From the NCBI GenBank assembly GCA_964006375.1, contig OZ023266.1, positions 156,681,792 through 156,745,791 of the forward strand: a stretch of DNA of 64,000 nt, in the 5' to 3' direction. The DNA is from Tillus elongatus. Lineage: Eukaryota; Arthropoda; Insecta; Coleoptera; Cleridae. The notes beneath the pieces are model-generated. The model was not told where the DNA came from. It ran no database searches and saw only the letters and a program-made list of their open reading frames with translations. This document shows, piece after piece, positions 36,366 through 49,865 of the stretch. Made by a program: the position numbers and the translations under genes. Position 1 is the stretch's first letter. The number at the start of each line of letters is the position of its first letter.

Positions 36366-36879
36366 AATGCAAACCGAACAAACGTTACTTCTTGCATCAT
36401 GACTTGCCTGGGATTCTTGCTTGATGTTTTGCAGGCTTAGTCGATTTTAATTTTTGGAAAATAGAAAGTTGCATTTGACAGTAATTTTGTATGCATATGT
36501 TATGTACGGATATGTTGATACGTATTTATATATTCGAAAGGGCTGAGAAGCCCCTGTGGTGATAAATGTAAGAAACACTCGGTTCCGAGGTTGCACCTCG
36601 TTCAAAATTATTAGATTCTCAAGGTTACGGTTTCCGTTTTGAGATCACTTTCAAAAGAGATTAGAAAACATGGGGAAGATGTATTCTAAGGCTTTAATTT
36701 TCTCCTCCCAAGACCTCACTGGAAGCCGCTTCTAAGGTCTTGGTGTTTTCAACCCTTGACCCAAGAAAAATCTAGCCGATTTTGATAAAATTAAATTTGA
36801 TACTTCGCTTTCTTCTCATATAAGCTTGCATTAGTTTATTGAGCAGATCAGTCCGATCAGTTTTCCGTGGAAAATTCAC
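36366..36879. other. No recognisable gene
   Basis: Nothing recognised. Confidence 0.4.
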
Positions 36880-37845
36880 TTCAATTCCTGCACAAATTTT
36901 GGTATCTCAAAAAGTTACTTCGATGAAATTTGGCAGGCAAGTTGCATTAATATAAACTATACGATGAGGTATTGAAAATAATGTAGCCTACAATACAATA
37001 CGCAATAATTCTTTAAAACAAAACTTGTTTTCTTAACATAATCTTCTCTGGGACTAGGACACATTTACCAAAACCTCCATAGAGCAATTCTAAACCCCCT
37101 TTCAAAAATTTTCTTATTTTAGTCTTCAAACCACTCCGGTTTGTCAAAAAACATTTACTTTCAAATGTTTTTTGGGCTTTGGAATTATTTACCAAAGCCT
37201 CCATAGAGTAATTCTAAACCCCTTTTCAAAAATTTTATTATTTGAGTCTTCAAACCACTCCGGCACATATGAGCCCGTTTGTCAAAAAACCTTTACTTTC
37301 AAATGTTTTTTTTTTTTGGGGCTTTGGAATTAGATAATAGACTGGTGGTGCTAAATTCGGCCAGGTGGTCAACCAATTAAAGACTAATTGTATCAATAGT
37401 TTGCAGCGCAATCAACAACTTGTGAGCAGGGGCGTCGTCTTGAAAAAACAGCACACATTGGCCAGGTTTTCGCGGCGTTTTTCCAGAATATTCTTGCCTG
37501 ATTCAGTTAACAACCTACTATAACATGTTTCCGCCACGGATCTACCTTGTTTTAGAAAATCTAACAGAATTATTCCATCTTTGTCCCAGAAAACTGAAGC
37601 TCGAACCTTGTCAGCCGACTTTTGAACATATAATTTTCGACGTCGTGGAGAAGCGGAATGCGTCCAGTCTTTCGATCGCTCTTTAATGTTTGGATCATAG
37701 TGATGAACCAATGTTTCATCCACAGTGACAAAGCGACCCAAAAAATTTTCTTCAAAACTGTGACACATTTTCTTCGATCTAGTTTCTGATCAGCTCTGAA
37801 GCATTTTAGAATCCATTTTGCCAAAAGATTTCTCATTCCCACGTC
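36880..37845 (-). pseudogene. mariner transposase, catalytic and C-terminal part
   Basis: The - strand shows ADQKLDRRKC near 37790, then NFLGRFVTVDETLVHHYDPN (37690-37750), where VDE holds the first catalytic Asp. KERSKDWTHSASPRR and QKSADKVRASVFWDKDGIIL follow. The second Asp region is degraded (FFKTTPLL). At the C-terminus, GLELLYGGFGKC occurs twice, because about 130 bp is duplicated (37060-37195 and 37195-37330). The final MLRKQVLF resembles GDYVEK-xx. The N-terminal DNA-binding part is missing and frameshifts are present. Confidence 0.8.
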
Positions 37846-38984
37846 GTTATGAACAGCGTCGAACAGAAGTTCATATAAAATGCCAATGGATTTCTAGACG
37901 CATGCGATTTCTAAAATTCGACACTTAAACCACCTTACAGCCTTCACCTGGCTCCGTGTGAAATTATTGTTGTGAAGAGGACGACGATTTGCATTTAACC
38001 GAATAGTTAATTTTGCAGGTGTATTTTAGATTTATCGTGTACTTTATTCAGGGACGGAGGAAAAAAAACAAATGTGTGGCTACTGGAGAAATTATGTTGA
38101 AAATTTTTATTAACTAATTCATTTCATTGAATGATTTTTATATCAAGCAACATGTTCCTGTGACATTTCTAACACCGCCACATGTAAATTAATTACATAA
38201 TATAATTATGGATATTAACAAGTAAATAATTTGATAACGCAATAACCAATTAGCATAAGCAAGCTTGTACACTGATCGTGCGTATACAGTGTGTGATATA
38301 TGTACATGCATAGGAGTTTAATAATTTAAATAAACAAATATGAATTTACACCTATACCTGAAGAAATACCCCATAATTTTTACAATGTTATTAGCCAATG
38401 TGGTTTATAGAAGCTACTTGTATTGCAACCGTTAAAATTAACATGTCTTTGGCAGCAACTCGCTCTCTTAAAATGCCTTAAATTTATTATAGGCTTTATT
38501 TTTACTTAAATGTTTCACAATTTGCTTGGTGATGTGTATAACCAGATGTTGTCAGATTGAAGGATATGTATTTAGTAGCATTAAATTAATGTTAGTTGCT
38601 TTTAGAAAGGTAGCTAGGTAATTACATGTAATTTCAACACCTGACAATATAATTACTGCACTAGGTATACGATATTTAGTAATAGTTTTAGATGCAAATA
38701 AACAGAGATAGTAAAAGTTGCGTAAAAACAATTTCCGCTGGGATATGCTGTTAAAAATGTGTTATGTTATTGTTAGAACTAATGCACCGATTACGATAAA
38801 AATAGATCAATGGTATTTATTTGATCACTATTATTTTTTGAGTAACTAACTTACCTAATGATTTCCGACCGACAGGCTTATAGGTGCTGTTAGAAATAAA
38901 AAAAAATATTTTTTAATTTAATTTTTATTTAAGTTTTTATAATTTTTGAACTCTGCTAAAATTAGGTGTCACATGTGTTATTTT
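37846..38984. other. No recognisable gene
   Basis: AT-rich, nothing recognised. Confidence 0.4.
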
Positions 38985-39220
<236 letters not shown>

Positions 39221-39222
39221 TA

Positions 39223-40985
39223 AATTTTAATATTGAGGGGGGCATGTTTTGACATAAAACTCAACTTTGTCACATCAACCCCTTAAGGGTGGTGATAACA
39301 ACCCTTATATTTTAAATAGGGAACATGAGTCGAGTGTTACATAATTTAAAAGCTCTTTCTTTTCTGAATTCAGCACACTAAGTTTTTTGGAATTTTATCA
39401 ACTTGTTTAAAAAAAATTCGCAGATGCAAAAACGCATTTCACTCATGCTGATAAGAAATGTGCTGATAGTCAATGTTTTCTTGGTTTGTAAACAAAAAAA
39501 TGACCATCAGAACATTTCTTATAGGAATGAGAGAAATGCTGTTTATTATTTCAGTTTATCGGTCGGTTTGATACTTGATAGTACTACCGAAAATTAATTT
39601 CACAATTGTGTATTCTGTGGAAGAAAGTGTTGAAATCATTACTCTTTTTTTTTCTTCAAAAACGATGACTGTGCCAACCGTACCGCAAATTTGTTTAATA
39701 AAGGACATCCGAACAGACATGTTAACAGAAAATACATTTTGGAGTTAGTTGCAAAGTTTCGACAAAGTGGTTCAGTAGTCAACAAAAAACGGGATCCTGG
39801 ACGTGAATTTCCGGTTAGAAATGAGACTACTGAGATTGAAGTTTTAGGACATATTGCTGCAGACCCAACTTTGAGCACGAGGAAATTGGCCACTGTTTCA
39901 AACATCAAAAGAAAAACTATTTGGCGAATATTGAAGCATCATAAATTTCACCCGTATAAAATTCATCTTGTACAACAACTGAATGAAGATGATTTTGATC
40001 GGCGGCTAGAGTTTTGTGAAGTTATGACTGCACGAATAGCTCATAACGGGAACTTTCTGTTCAATATCTGTTTTTCAGACGAGTGTACGTTTTTATTAAA
40101 CTCTACAGTCAATCGTCATAATTGTCGTTATAATAATCCTAGAAATTTTCACGAAGTTGACACTCGAACTCCACAGAAATTGAATGTCTGGACTGGCATT
40201 TTTGGAGACCGTTTAATCGGGCCAATTTTTCTTGAAGGCAATTTGAGTGGCGAAACGTATTTGGAGTTACTAGAATAACTCGTTTACCCTCTACTAATTG
40301 ACATGGTTGAAAATGATGATCGCTATCAAGAAAATCAATTTGTGTTTCAAAAGGATGGAGCTTCTCCGCATTTTTCACAACGTGTTAGGGAGTTTTTGAA
40401 CAGAGAGTTTCCAGAGCAATGGATTGGGCCTAGAGGTGCTATTGAGTGGCCCCCTAGATCACCGGATTTAACTCGTTTAGACTTCTTTCTATGGGGTCAT
40501 TTAAAGAGTAGAATTTACGCAACAGAACCGGAGTCTCCGGAAGAATTACGACGACGCATTGTTGAAGAATGCCGTCTAATAACTCCACAAATGCTCCAGA
40601 ATGTCAGAGCTCGTTTTGAACAAAATTTGTACTTTTGTATGGAAGCTGGTGGTCAACAATTTGAACACTTACTTACCTGAATAAACATTTTTGAGTGTTT
40701 GGTTTTGTTTTTTAGTTTTCTTTAACGAAAAATTGACTAATCAGTGCATTTTTTATCACAGTGAATGAAATACGTTCTTGCAACTCCAACTGTGAATAAT
40801 TTTTAAACGAGTTGATAAAACTTCCAAAAAAAATCAGTGTGCTGAATTCAGAAAAGCTTTCAAATGATGTAACACTTAACCCATGTTCTCTATTTAAAAT
40901 ATAATGGTTGTTATCACCACCCTTAAGGGGTTGATGTGACAAAGTTGAGTTTTATGTCAAAACATGTCCCCCTCAATATTAAAAT
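39223..40985 (+). mobile_element. Tc1/mariner-like DD41D element with about 220-bp inverted repeats
   Basis: Flanked by TA (39221-39222 and 40986-40987). Terminal inverted repeats begin TTTTAATATTGAGGGGG on both sides and extend through CACATCAACCCCTTAAGGGT, TTTAAAT and the CTGAATTCAGCACAC block to about 39440 and 40770. This is far longer than the usual 20-30 bp of mariner relatives. One base differs at the outer tip. Confidence 0.9.
39665..40680 (+). pseudogene. DD41D transposase, nearly intact (one in-frame stop)
   Basis: Two open stretches in the same frame, 39691-40278 and 40303-40680, are separated by a TAA at 40276-40278. The first has paired-type helix-turn-helix regions (NRKYILELVAKFRQSGSVVN, STRKLATVSNIKRKTIWRIL), HPYKIHLVQQLNEDDFDRRL and FSDECTF, the first catalytic Asp, then NVWTGIFGDRLIGPIF. 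The second has FQKDGASPHFSQRVREFL (second Asp), then WPPRSPDLTRLDFFLWGHLK (third Asp), with 41 residues between. It ends CMEAGGQQFEHLLT. All three catalytic Asp survive, so loss of function rests mainly on the stop. It is the least decayed transposase in the window. Confidence 0.88.
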
Positions 40986-40987
40986 TA

Positions 40988-42275
<1,288 letters not shown>

Positions 42276-42766
42276 GCCGTGGTCTGAGCGACCAAGGGGG
42301 GCGGTGACTGATGTCTTGTAGCATTCAGGTTTTGTAGTAAGAAGGAGATCCAAGGGATTTAAGCTGTGTTGGGATACGAGGAAAATAAATAGGTTGCTGA
42401 ACCATATTGGCTAAAGAATTGCTGACAGCAAAGGCCTCCGCTGCTCTCTCTTGTGGATCAGTTTTTGAAGATCCTTGCCATTCCTTATTATGGACATTAT
42501 GGACTTTCTAAAGCGTTCGAAGTAGATATCTTAATATTTTCAAATCATATTTGAAAATGCTGAAAAGGGTTTTATTTTAGATAATGTTGAGGTACAGGCT
42601 TAATTTTTTTTTGTCAAGGAATCACATTTTTAAAACGTATCATATTTTGCCAAGCTTGTAGTACCAATAAATGATTTTTATGCATTTTATGTATCAGCAA
42701 AAACTATCTGTTATCTAGTGCTAGAGCATTAGATTAAATTTAAATGGATAAAATGCCAACAATGTA
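42276..42766. other. No recognisable gene
   Basis: Nothing recognised; 42765-42766 is the TA target of the next element. Confidence 0.4.
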
Positions 42767-44640
42767 CAGGGTGATTCTTTATAATGTCGCCCCCCTTTAA
42801 CTTTCTTATTTTAAGTGTCCCAACAAAATTGAAAGTATGGTTATGTAGGTACTAAAAATACTTTTTTTCTACGTATAAAAAATTTTTGAAAAATGATCAG
42901 TATACAGGGAAAACCAAAAAGTTCATTTTTTTCAATGGATCACCCTATATATGAATTTATTTTTCGATTTCTCGTAAAATTCTAAGCATAATTTATATAA
43001 CATACCGTTTACTTAAAATGAATAGTTTTTGAAATATTCGCATTTGAAACGTTATCATCACAAATTTTATTAAACCAAAACAACTGTTACAAATCAATAA
43101 ATCTAACAATAAATAATATAACAAAAACAGTTTCTAATTAAATATAAAGATGCTCTACCGGGCCTCCATTTTCTTCAACACATTGTATAAGGGTTCTTCG
43201 CATTTTCTCTAATGAATCTGTTATGAATGCTGGGTTATTTTCATTTAAATTAATTCCATTCCGTATCAAATCTTTAAGATGATCGAGGTTATTAGTTTGG
43301 TGGTCGTATACACGGTTTTTTATGTAACCGCAAAGAAACGCATACATGGGTGTCAAATCGGGGCTGTTTGCAGGCCATTTAATTGGCGCATTTCTTCCGA
43401 TCCATTCAAGAAACCTTTCATTTAGGTAATTAAGCACAGCACGAATGTTGTGAGGGGTGCTCTATCCTGTTGAAAAATTATAGTTTGTAATATATTTAAA
43501 GGCAAATCGTCTAAATATTCTTCGAACTTGTTTTCCAAGAAATGTAAATAGCGGCCTCCATTTAAAACAGTATCAAAAAATACGGACCGATAACTCGATC
43601 GCCCAGGATACCACACCACACATTCACGGATTGTCGCTCTTGGAACTTAAATTCCTTATAAGAATGTGGATTCTCTCTTGCCCATTGTCTGGTATTTTTT
43701 TGGTTAAACAGGCCACTAGTAGAAAAGGTAGACTCGTCAGTCCATAGAACTGTTTTCAAAAAATTGTTATTTATGTTTATTCTGTCTAGAATCAGTTGAC
43801 AAAATGCCACCCGATCATCTTTTTGCATTTGGGTAAGCTTTGTAGTGGGTTATATATCTTATATGGCTTTAGATTCCATTTTCTTAACGTTCTTTGGACT
43901 TTACTGTATGAAGTTCGCTGAATATTTTCTTGTGTTGCTCGTAATGTCTTTGAAATGTTTCTTATGGAATTGTTTGGATTCTCTTCTATAGCAAGTAAAA
44001 TATTCAATTCTGCATTTTCATCTACGTTCACAGCAGTTCTTTTTCTCCTTTGTAAATTTGACGTTTCTTGAAACTTCCTATATATAGATGTGAACGTTTT
44101 TCGAGTTGGGATATGCATACCGGGATTATCTTCTATCATATTTCTAATGGCAGTGCGACAATTTAAATTATTTTTAATATAATAACTTAAAATAACTCTT
44201 GATTCTCTGTCTGAATACGGCATTTTTACTTACTAAACAATAAAACTACAACACTATTGATGAATGTCACTGTCAGTTATTTGTTTTCAATTAAAAGCGT
44301 GGTATCCTAGGACTTCTTGATTTGTAACAGTTGTTTAATAAAATATTTAATGATAATGTTTCAAATGCGAATATTTCAAAAACTATTCATTTTAAGTATA
44401 CAGTATGTTATATAAATTATGCTTAGAATTTTACGAGGAATCGAAAAATAAATTCATATATAGGGTGATCAATTGAAAAAAATGAACTTTTTGGTTTTCC
44501 CTTTATACTGATCATTTTTCAAATTTTTTATACGTAGAAAAAAAGTATTTATTAGCACCTACATAACCATACTTTCAATTTTTTTGGGACACTTAAAATA
44601 AGAAAGTTAAAGGGGGGCGACATTATAAAGAATCACCCTG
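42767..44640 (-). mobile_element. Tc1/mariner-like element with about 330-bp inverted repeats
   Basis: Flanked by TA (42765-42766, 44641-44642). Ends are CAGGGTGATTCTTTATAATG and its inverse. Pairing continues through TTTTTCTACGTATAAAAAAT, GATCACCCTATATATGAA and TTTGAAACGTTATCATCA to about 43098 and 44316. It is a complete element by structure. Confidence 0.93.
43138..44223 (-). pseudogene. Tc1/mariner-like transposase, frameshifted
   Basis: The N-terminal part (43792-44223) has two helix-turn-helix regions (ILSYYIKNNLNCRTAIRNM; PTRKTFTSIYRKFQETSN) and SKVQRTLRKWNLKPYKIY. It shifts frame to DRVAFCQLILDRI and VLWTDESTF (first Asp), then SVNVWCGILGDRVIGPYF. It shifts again to IIFQQDRAP (second Asp). 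A one-base loss follows, then LNERFLEWIGRNAPIKWPAN, SPDLTPMYAFLCGYIKNRV and CVEENGGPVEHLYI. The third catalytic Asp (LTPxD) is Tyr here. At least three frameshifts plus this loss make it inactive. Confidence 0.88.
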
Positions 44641-44642
44641 TA

Positions 44643-45124
44643 CGTCAGTTAAATCACTTATTAAATTTATTGTGTAATACTAATAAATGCTTTCTATACA
44701 TAAACATAAAAAATGCAGATGAAACGTATTGTTCTGTTTGTATTTTGATCACGTTCCCTTGCGCCGTTACAAAGTGACATTTAATGCGTCGAGCTAACAA
44801 GACCGCCTTCTCAACAATTGCACATCGGCAATGTTCTGCGTTATCTGTTAATTATATGTTGAGCTACGTACAGCACACAAACAACAAAGGACACATCAAT
44901 TATGACGATGTCTTTTAAATTGTAAAACAAGTCTACTCATTAATTTGTGTCGATTCTAGTTGTTTCTTTAAATGCATATAATAGTCTTAAATAACACTAC
45001 TGATTGACATTGCTATCGATTGGCAATATTCCTCTCTTTATTTGCCTTTTATCCGCTTTGTCTTACATACACTATGATGTCTAAATATTTAGCCATTCGT
45101 ATTTAGGCATGCGGTTTGTGAACA
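44643..45124. other. No recognisable gene
   Basis: Nothing recognised. Confidence 0.4.
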
Positions 45125-46341
45125 ATTTTAGGATTTGAGAGAAGATCGAAAAGCTCTCTCTCAAAACAGCGCACCAGAACTTGCTCCTGTCCTGACTCGT
45201 CTGTTTCAGACATCTTACAATAGAGGAATATTCCCTAGTAACTGGAAAACTGCCCGAGTACAACCCGTCCCCAAGAAAGGATCCAAAGCGCTTCCCAGCA
45301 ACTACAGGCCTATTTCTCTCCTTTCAGTCGTCTCTAAAGTGATGGAAAAGTATATAAACACCGAATTACTAAAATTTCTTGAAAAATACAGTCTAATCCA
45401 CGACCGGCAGTATGGATTCCGTCAGCGCAGATCAACTGCCGACCTCCTTTCCTTTGTCACCCATTCTTGGAACAAGTCTATGGAACTACACGGTGAATCC
45501 CAGATTGTCGCTCTAGACATATTCAAAGCATTCGACCAGGTCTGGCACGCAGCGCTACTTAATAAACTACCGGCCTATGGCCTACCACCAAAACTCTGTA
45601 CGTGGACAGCAAATTTTCTCTCTAACCGGAGCATTTCTGTTGTCGTGGATGGCCATTCCTCTAAACTGTATCCAATTAATGCAGGAGTTCCTCAAGGTTC
45701 AGCTTTAGCCCCTACTTTGTTTCTTCTCCACATCAATGACCTCCTCTCTAGCACATCCAACGCAGCTCACAGTTACGCAGACGACAGCACCCTCCACTCC
45801 AATATACAATATTCTAAGCCTGTCTCTTCAGCCCAACTAGATGAGGATCGCAGACTCATGGAGGGTTCTATCTCCGTTGATATCCAAAAAAATATTAGAC
45901 TGGGGAAGTAGAAAACTTGTACAATTCAACCCCACCAAATCACAGTCTTGCTTTCTTTCTCATAAGAGATACACTAGCCCTAGACCCATCACAATAAACA
46001 ACCAAGTTATTCAAAGTAATGAGTCCTTTTCACTTGTTGGCATCTCTGTGGATCGAAATCTCAATTGGCACCAACATGTCACATCAATTGCAGAATCGGC
46101 TGCTATGAAATTAGGTTTCCTCTTCCGGGCTCGCAAATACTTTTCACCTGCTAATCTCTATACTTTATATACTTCTCAAATAAGACCAAACCTCGAATAC
46201 TGCTCCCACATCTGGGATGCTGCTGCCGCTTCTACACTTGTTATCCTGGACTCCATTCAGAAGAGAGCTATACGTCTCATCAGTGAACCTACCCTCACCC
46301 AAAGGCTGCCATCCCTTGCCCACCGAGGTGCCGTTGGTGAC

Positions 46342-46410
<69 letters not shown>

Positions 46411-46735
46411 AGATATCTGCACGGGCAATGCTCAAAGGAGATTTCTTCCATAGTTCCTCCACCTGCTGCCCCCAACAGATCTACCAGGGGAACAGAGCGA
46501 ATGCACCCTTTTACTGTCCAGGTCACCATACATAGAACATCTTGTTATGCCCGCTCTTTTGTCCCGAGGACTTCCAAGTTGTGGAACTCCTTGCCGGCAC
46601 ATGTTTTTCCTTCTCCCCCGAACCCTTCAAGTCCAGAATTAACAAGTTGCCTCTTTCCTCCTTGTCGACAACCACGGTACGATAGTATTTAGGCTGTAAG
46701 CCCACGTGGTGTGTTGTTGAAATTAAAAAAAAAGG
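45125..46735 (+). pseudogene. Jockey-like non-LTR reverse transcriptase, 5'-truncated
   Basis: The frame from 45135 begins inside the RT (APELAPVLTRLFQTSYNRGI). It has PVPKKGSKALPSNYRPISLL, QYGFRQRRSTADLLSF, ALDIFKAFDQVWH (first catalytic Asp; family usually has DISKAFD), INAGVPQGSALAPTLF and SYADDSTLHSN (catalytic YADD). One extra A in the run at about 45884-45890 shifts the frame. The C-terminal region continues to 46692: SLVGISVDRNLNWHQHVTSI, then SFVPRTSKLWNSLPAHVFP. A (CT)n tract at 46345-46407 adds a Ser-Leu repeat without closing the frame. The 3' end TGTTGTTGAAATTAAAAAAA at about 46718 is a short poly(A). No endonuclease domain is present. Confidence 0.9.
46345..46407 (+). repeat. (CT)n microsatellite inside the RT frame
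   Basis: The sister copy at 52255-53275 has only GACCTCTCTCTTTTAT at this place, so the tract expanded after the copies separated. Confidence 0.9.
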
Positions 46736-47469
46736 TTGTTAACAAAGTGGTTACGACAGTTTATCAAATACAGGAAGAGACGAATGCTATTAGTGATGGG
46801 TCGTCATTTAATTGTCTGTTATTTTTGAACGGTTGTCGAGTCGCAACGGTAACCACCAGTTATGAATTTATAAAAATAACAGGTACAAAATAACCCTTTT
46901 TACACTAAACTAGAATTCGGACTCGTATTTGTTTCAGTTCCACTGCAACTAAGTTCGATGAATAAACATCGGTTTTCATCGGCAACTGTTAAATTTAACT
47001 ATTTAACGGGATGAATGGACATGAGACTGGGAATGAAATATGTATGGGTATGGGTATACAGTATAGAGCGGACTTTGTTTCATAACATATTACTTAACAG
47101 GTAACACGTTATTTATACTAGTGTGCTCGCTCTCGCTCACAGTTTTGGGAATGTAGGATACTATCGATCGACTATCCAGTTCAAAATAACAGACAAATAA
47201 CTGAGCTGTTATTTTCAACGGTTATTATGAAATAACGTAAACGGCCACAACTGTTAATAGAAAATAACGGTTTTGCACATCACTAAATGCTATCCACTAG
47301 GCAGAAGTAATAGCAAGAACGCGTTCGGGGAATAAAAATGGATTGTATGCTTGATTATCTGCCGATGTACGTGCTAAAATACAATCCCAGACAAAAGCTA
47401 AAGAACTTTGAATTAGTAATAAAACTGTCGGTGTACTAGTGCGTTATAATAGTAGCAGCAAACGCTTTC
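46736..47469. other. No recognisable gene
   Basis: Nothing recognised. Confidence 0.4.
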
Positions 47470-48150
47470 TTTTATGTCTCTTTTTATTCAGGGAAATAAA
47501 AAAAGTCGTATAGGGCAAAGTCGGGTGAATAGGGGGATGGGGTAGAAGCGTCATGCCATTTTTGGTCAAAAAATGGTGGCGTTATCGTGGTGGAAAAACC
47601 ACAAATGCGAAATCTTTTCAAAACTTCCAAGTAGAAAGCCGGGTTAACTGCCCGACTCTGTGGAACAAACTCTGAATGGACAAATCTTTTCATGTCGAAA
47701 AAACAAATCAGCATTGTTTTGATGTTTGATTTAACTTGATGAGCTTTTTTGGGGCGAGGAGAAATTGTAATATTCCGCTGGCTTGACTGTTGCTTCGTTT
47801 TAGGCTCGTAACCGTAGCACCATGATTCGTCACCTGTGATGACCTTGGAAAAAAGTTTGGATCTTTTCGAAACTGTTCATTTAAAGCACAACATGTTTTC
47901 ACGCGACCTCGCTTTTTGGTTGAGCAGTTATCAGTCGAGGCTGCTACCTTTTCCATCTTCAAATCCCCCGTTAAATTTCGCTGAACTCCAAGACAGCTAA
48001 ACTGAATTCCAAGACAGCTCCACAGAACTCCAAGACAGCTCCACAACTTCGTCAATGGTCACTCGTCGATCTTTCAGAATGGTTTCGCGAATTTTTTCAA
48101 CATTTTCATCGGTTCGAGCCATGGAAGGACAAACAGATCGAGGTTGGTCA
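47470..48150 (-). pseudogene. mariner transposase, internal part
   Basis: The - strand begins with TDENVEKIRETILKDRRVTI and DEVVELSW, then a tandemly expanded stretch, then LTGDLKMEKVAAS. The catalytic start VITGDESWCYGYEPKTK contains the first Asp (GDE, near 47830). FVHSEFVPQSRAVNPAFYLE and VLKRF follow. The second Asp block is out of frame. PYSPDFALYDFFYFPE ends the readable part, with Tyr-Asp at the third Asp site. Frame changes occur throughout and both ends are missing. Confidence 0.85.
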
Positions 48151-48668
48151 TCAATTGACATTTCGCCTCTTTTTTAGAGCAAGAAGCAAAAGTTTGGTGT
48201 CGCGCGCTGTTCCCGAGAACGAGTCCATGCAAAAACGACTAGCACACCAAACAACTCTCACTAGAAAATTCACACCAGCCGAACGGATTGGGGAAGAAGC
48301 TTGGCGTACTCTCTCGGGAATGGCAGCTCTATACGCTCCTAGCGGCAGAACGTGGCACTACAAAAGCTCCGCCCACCACAACATCAGTTCGGTTTGTTTT
48401 GGATACCCCTTCGTAAAATGGCAAAAAGAGGGAAATAACACTATCGAAAATAAGTAAAATTCAGAAGGTCAAATTGCCCCTCAGTAACACCACTTATGTG
48501 GCAAAATATTTTCAACATAAAAGTGCGCTGAACCTATGCCTTATGTTCATATTGCACTGAACGAGCTTAGACGGGAGCTATAACAAAAAAATAATATCGG
48601 CGTACAGTAAAATTGTCATAGTTCTGAACACATTAAAGTCAACTAGGTTGCTTTTGAACCTTGAAAAG
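48151..48668. other. No recognisable gene
   Basis: It may include the mariner 5' flank. The open frame at 48155-48457 shows no domain. Confidence 0.4.
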
Positions 48669-49016
48669 AGCAGCCTTGGCGCTCCAGTGGTAAGAACGTG
48701 TGCCTCTGAACGCAAAGCTACCGGGTTCGACTCCCAGCAGCGAACCCTTTCACTTTTTCACTGTAAAATTAACATCAACCGAGGTTGTGACATTGTGTTT
48801 GAGCAAGTTAAATGTCTGCACGTTCAGCCCTGCGGAGAGGGGCGTGGAGTCGTCGGTCGCGTGTGCTGTGCGATGTCGGATACGTTAGACATCCCTATAT
48901 TCCAAACAGAAACGAACAAGTTCTGCAAAATTTCCAAGATAGTAAGCTGAAATTGCTTCCTGGCGTCGGTGATTGGCCATAGTCCCGGAAATAGACCGAC
49001 GCTAAATAAAAGAAAA
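48669..49016 (+). mobile_element. tRNA-derived SINE, family 1
   Basis: A-box region GCTCCAGTGGTAAGA, B box GGTTCGACTCC, anticodon loop CTCTGAA. The body has ATCAACCGAGGTTGTGACAT and the tail ATAGACCGACGCTAAATAAA. It is followed with no gap by a GACGCAGC repeat. Confidence 0.9.
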
Positions 49017-49250
49017 AAGTCTGGACGCAGCAAGAGCATTATGGTAGTGAATTTTCATTAAAATGTTTTTAATAGGAAATATATGTTTTTTTTAAGAAAG
49101 CTTGCATCAAATTTGGTGACCAGTATAACATATATAGAAGAAACAATGTACCATATTTTATCAAAATAACTTTATTGTTTGACAATATACAAAAATCTTC
49201 CGAAAATAAACAAAATCTTTTCAAAATTCAAAAGTCACTAAAATTGTATC
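49017..49250. repeat. GACGCAGC MITE-like repeat, right end lost
   Basis: Starts GTCTGGACGCAGCAAGAGCA and matches the family through AACAATGTACCATATTTTAT to about 49200, then diverges. Confidence 0.65.
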
Positions 49251-49679
49251 CAATCTATGAGTAAAATTGTGATGGCCAAAAATAAATATGAATGTAAGAA
49301 GAGCATGCCTACATTTGTATTACAAATGTCAGAAAACAAAATACTTATTTGCATGTCACTTTGAAAGTAAATTTGACATTTATCAAAATAATTTGTCAGT
49401 TGAATATGACATGTACTGTTGCCGTGGACTATTACGTACTATTGTATTACGCCTTATAAGAATCTAGTTTTTTTTTTTTTTTGAGTACGAAAGCTTATTT
49501 TACTGTTTAAACATTTTTCGATCCCTTAACCTGAAATGGTTTTCGTCTCATTTATTGTTTCATTATAGAGTCACAGTAGATTTTAGAATCTAGAAATTAT
49601 TCCATTTTGTGTGAATTTTTCGTGGCATACCTACCTAGAACAAGTTTTATTTTCCTTCAATTATAAATGACAATTTTAA
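49251..49679. other. No recognisable gene
   Basis: Nothing recognised. Confidence 0.4.
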
Positions 49680-49865
49680 GTATTTTTTTTTTAATTTAAT
49701 ATTATTAGCTGCGGCATCTCAGGCCATTAGCACACTCATTTCCCATCATTCACTATTTTTACTAATTTTTCAGACAAAGTCAACTTGGCTCGCCCGGGAA
49801 TCGAACCTCTCGCTTAGCAGGCTGGCACCTAGCAACCTGCGCCGCGAGGGCGTCACAATTATAAG
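49680..49865 (-). mobile_element. tRNA-derived SINE, family 3 (about 180 bp)
   Basis: The - strand head has CGCGGCGCAGGTTGCTAGG (D arm / A box region), a loop with CTGCTAA (anticodon GCT, Ser-like) and a GAGGTTCGATTCCCGG B box. The body contains AAATGAGTGTGCTAATGGCC and ends in an A-rich tail near 49685. Acceptor and T stems pair poorly, so it is not a functional tRNA gene. Confidence 0.7.

Noticed and set aside
46165..46428. Arg-Glu repeat open frame (-)
   Set aside because: Antisense reading of the (CT)n microsatellite inside the Jockey-like gene.
49795..49860. Functional tRNA-Ser gene (-)
   Set aside because: T stem and acceptor stem pair poorly and an A-rich body follows; better explained as a SINE head.
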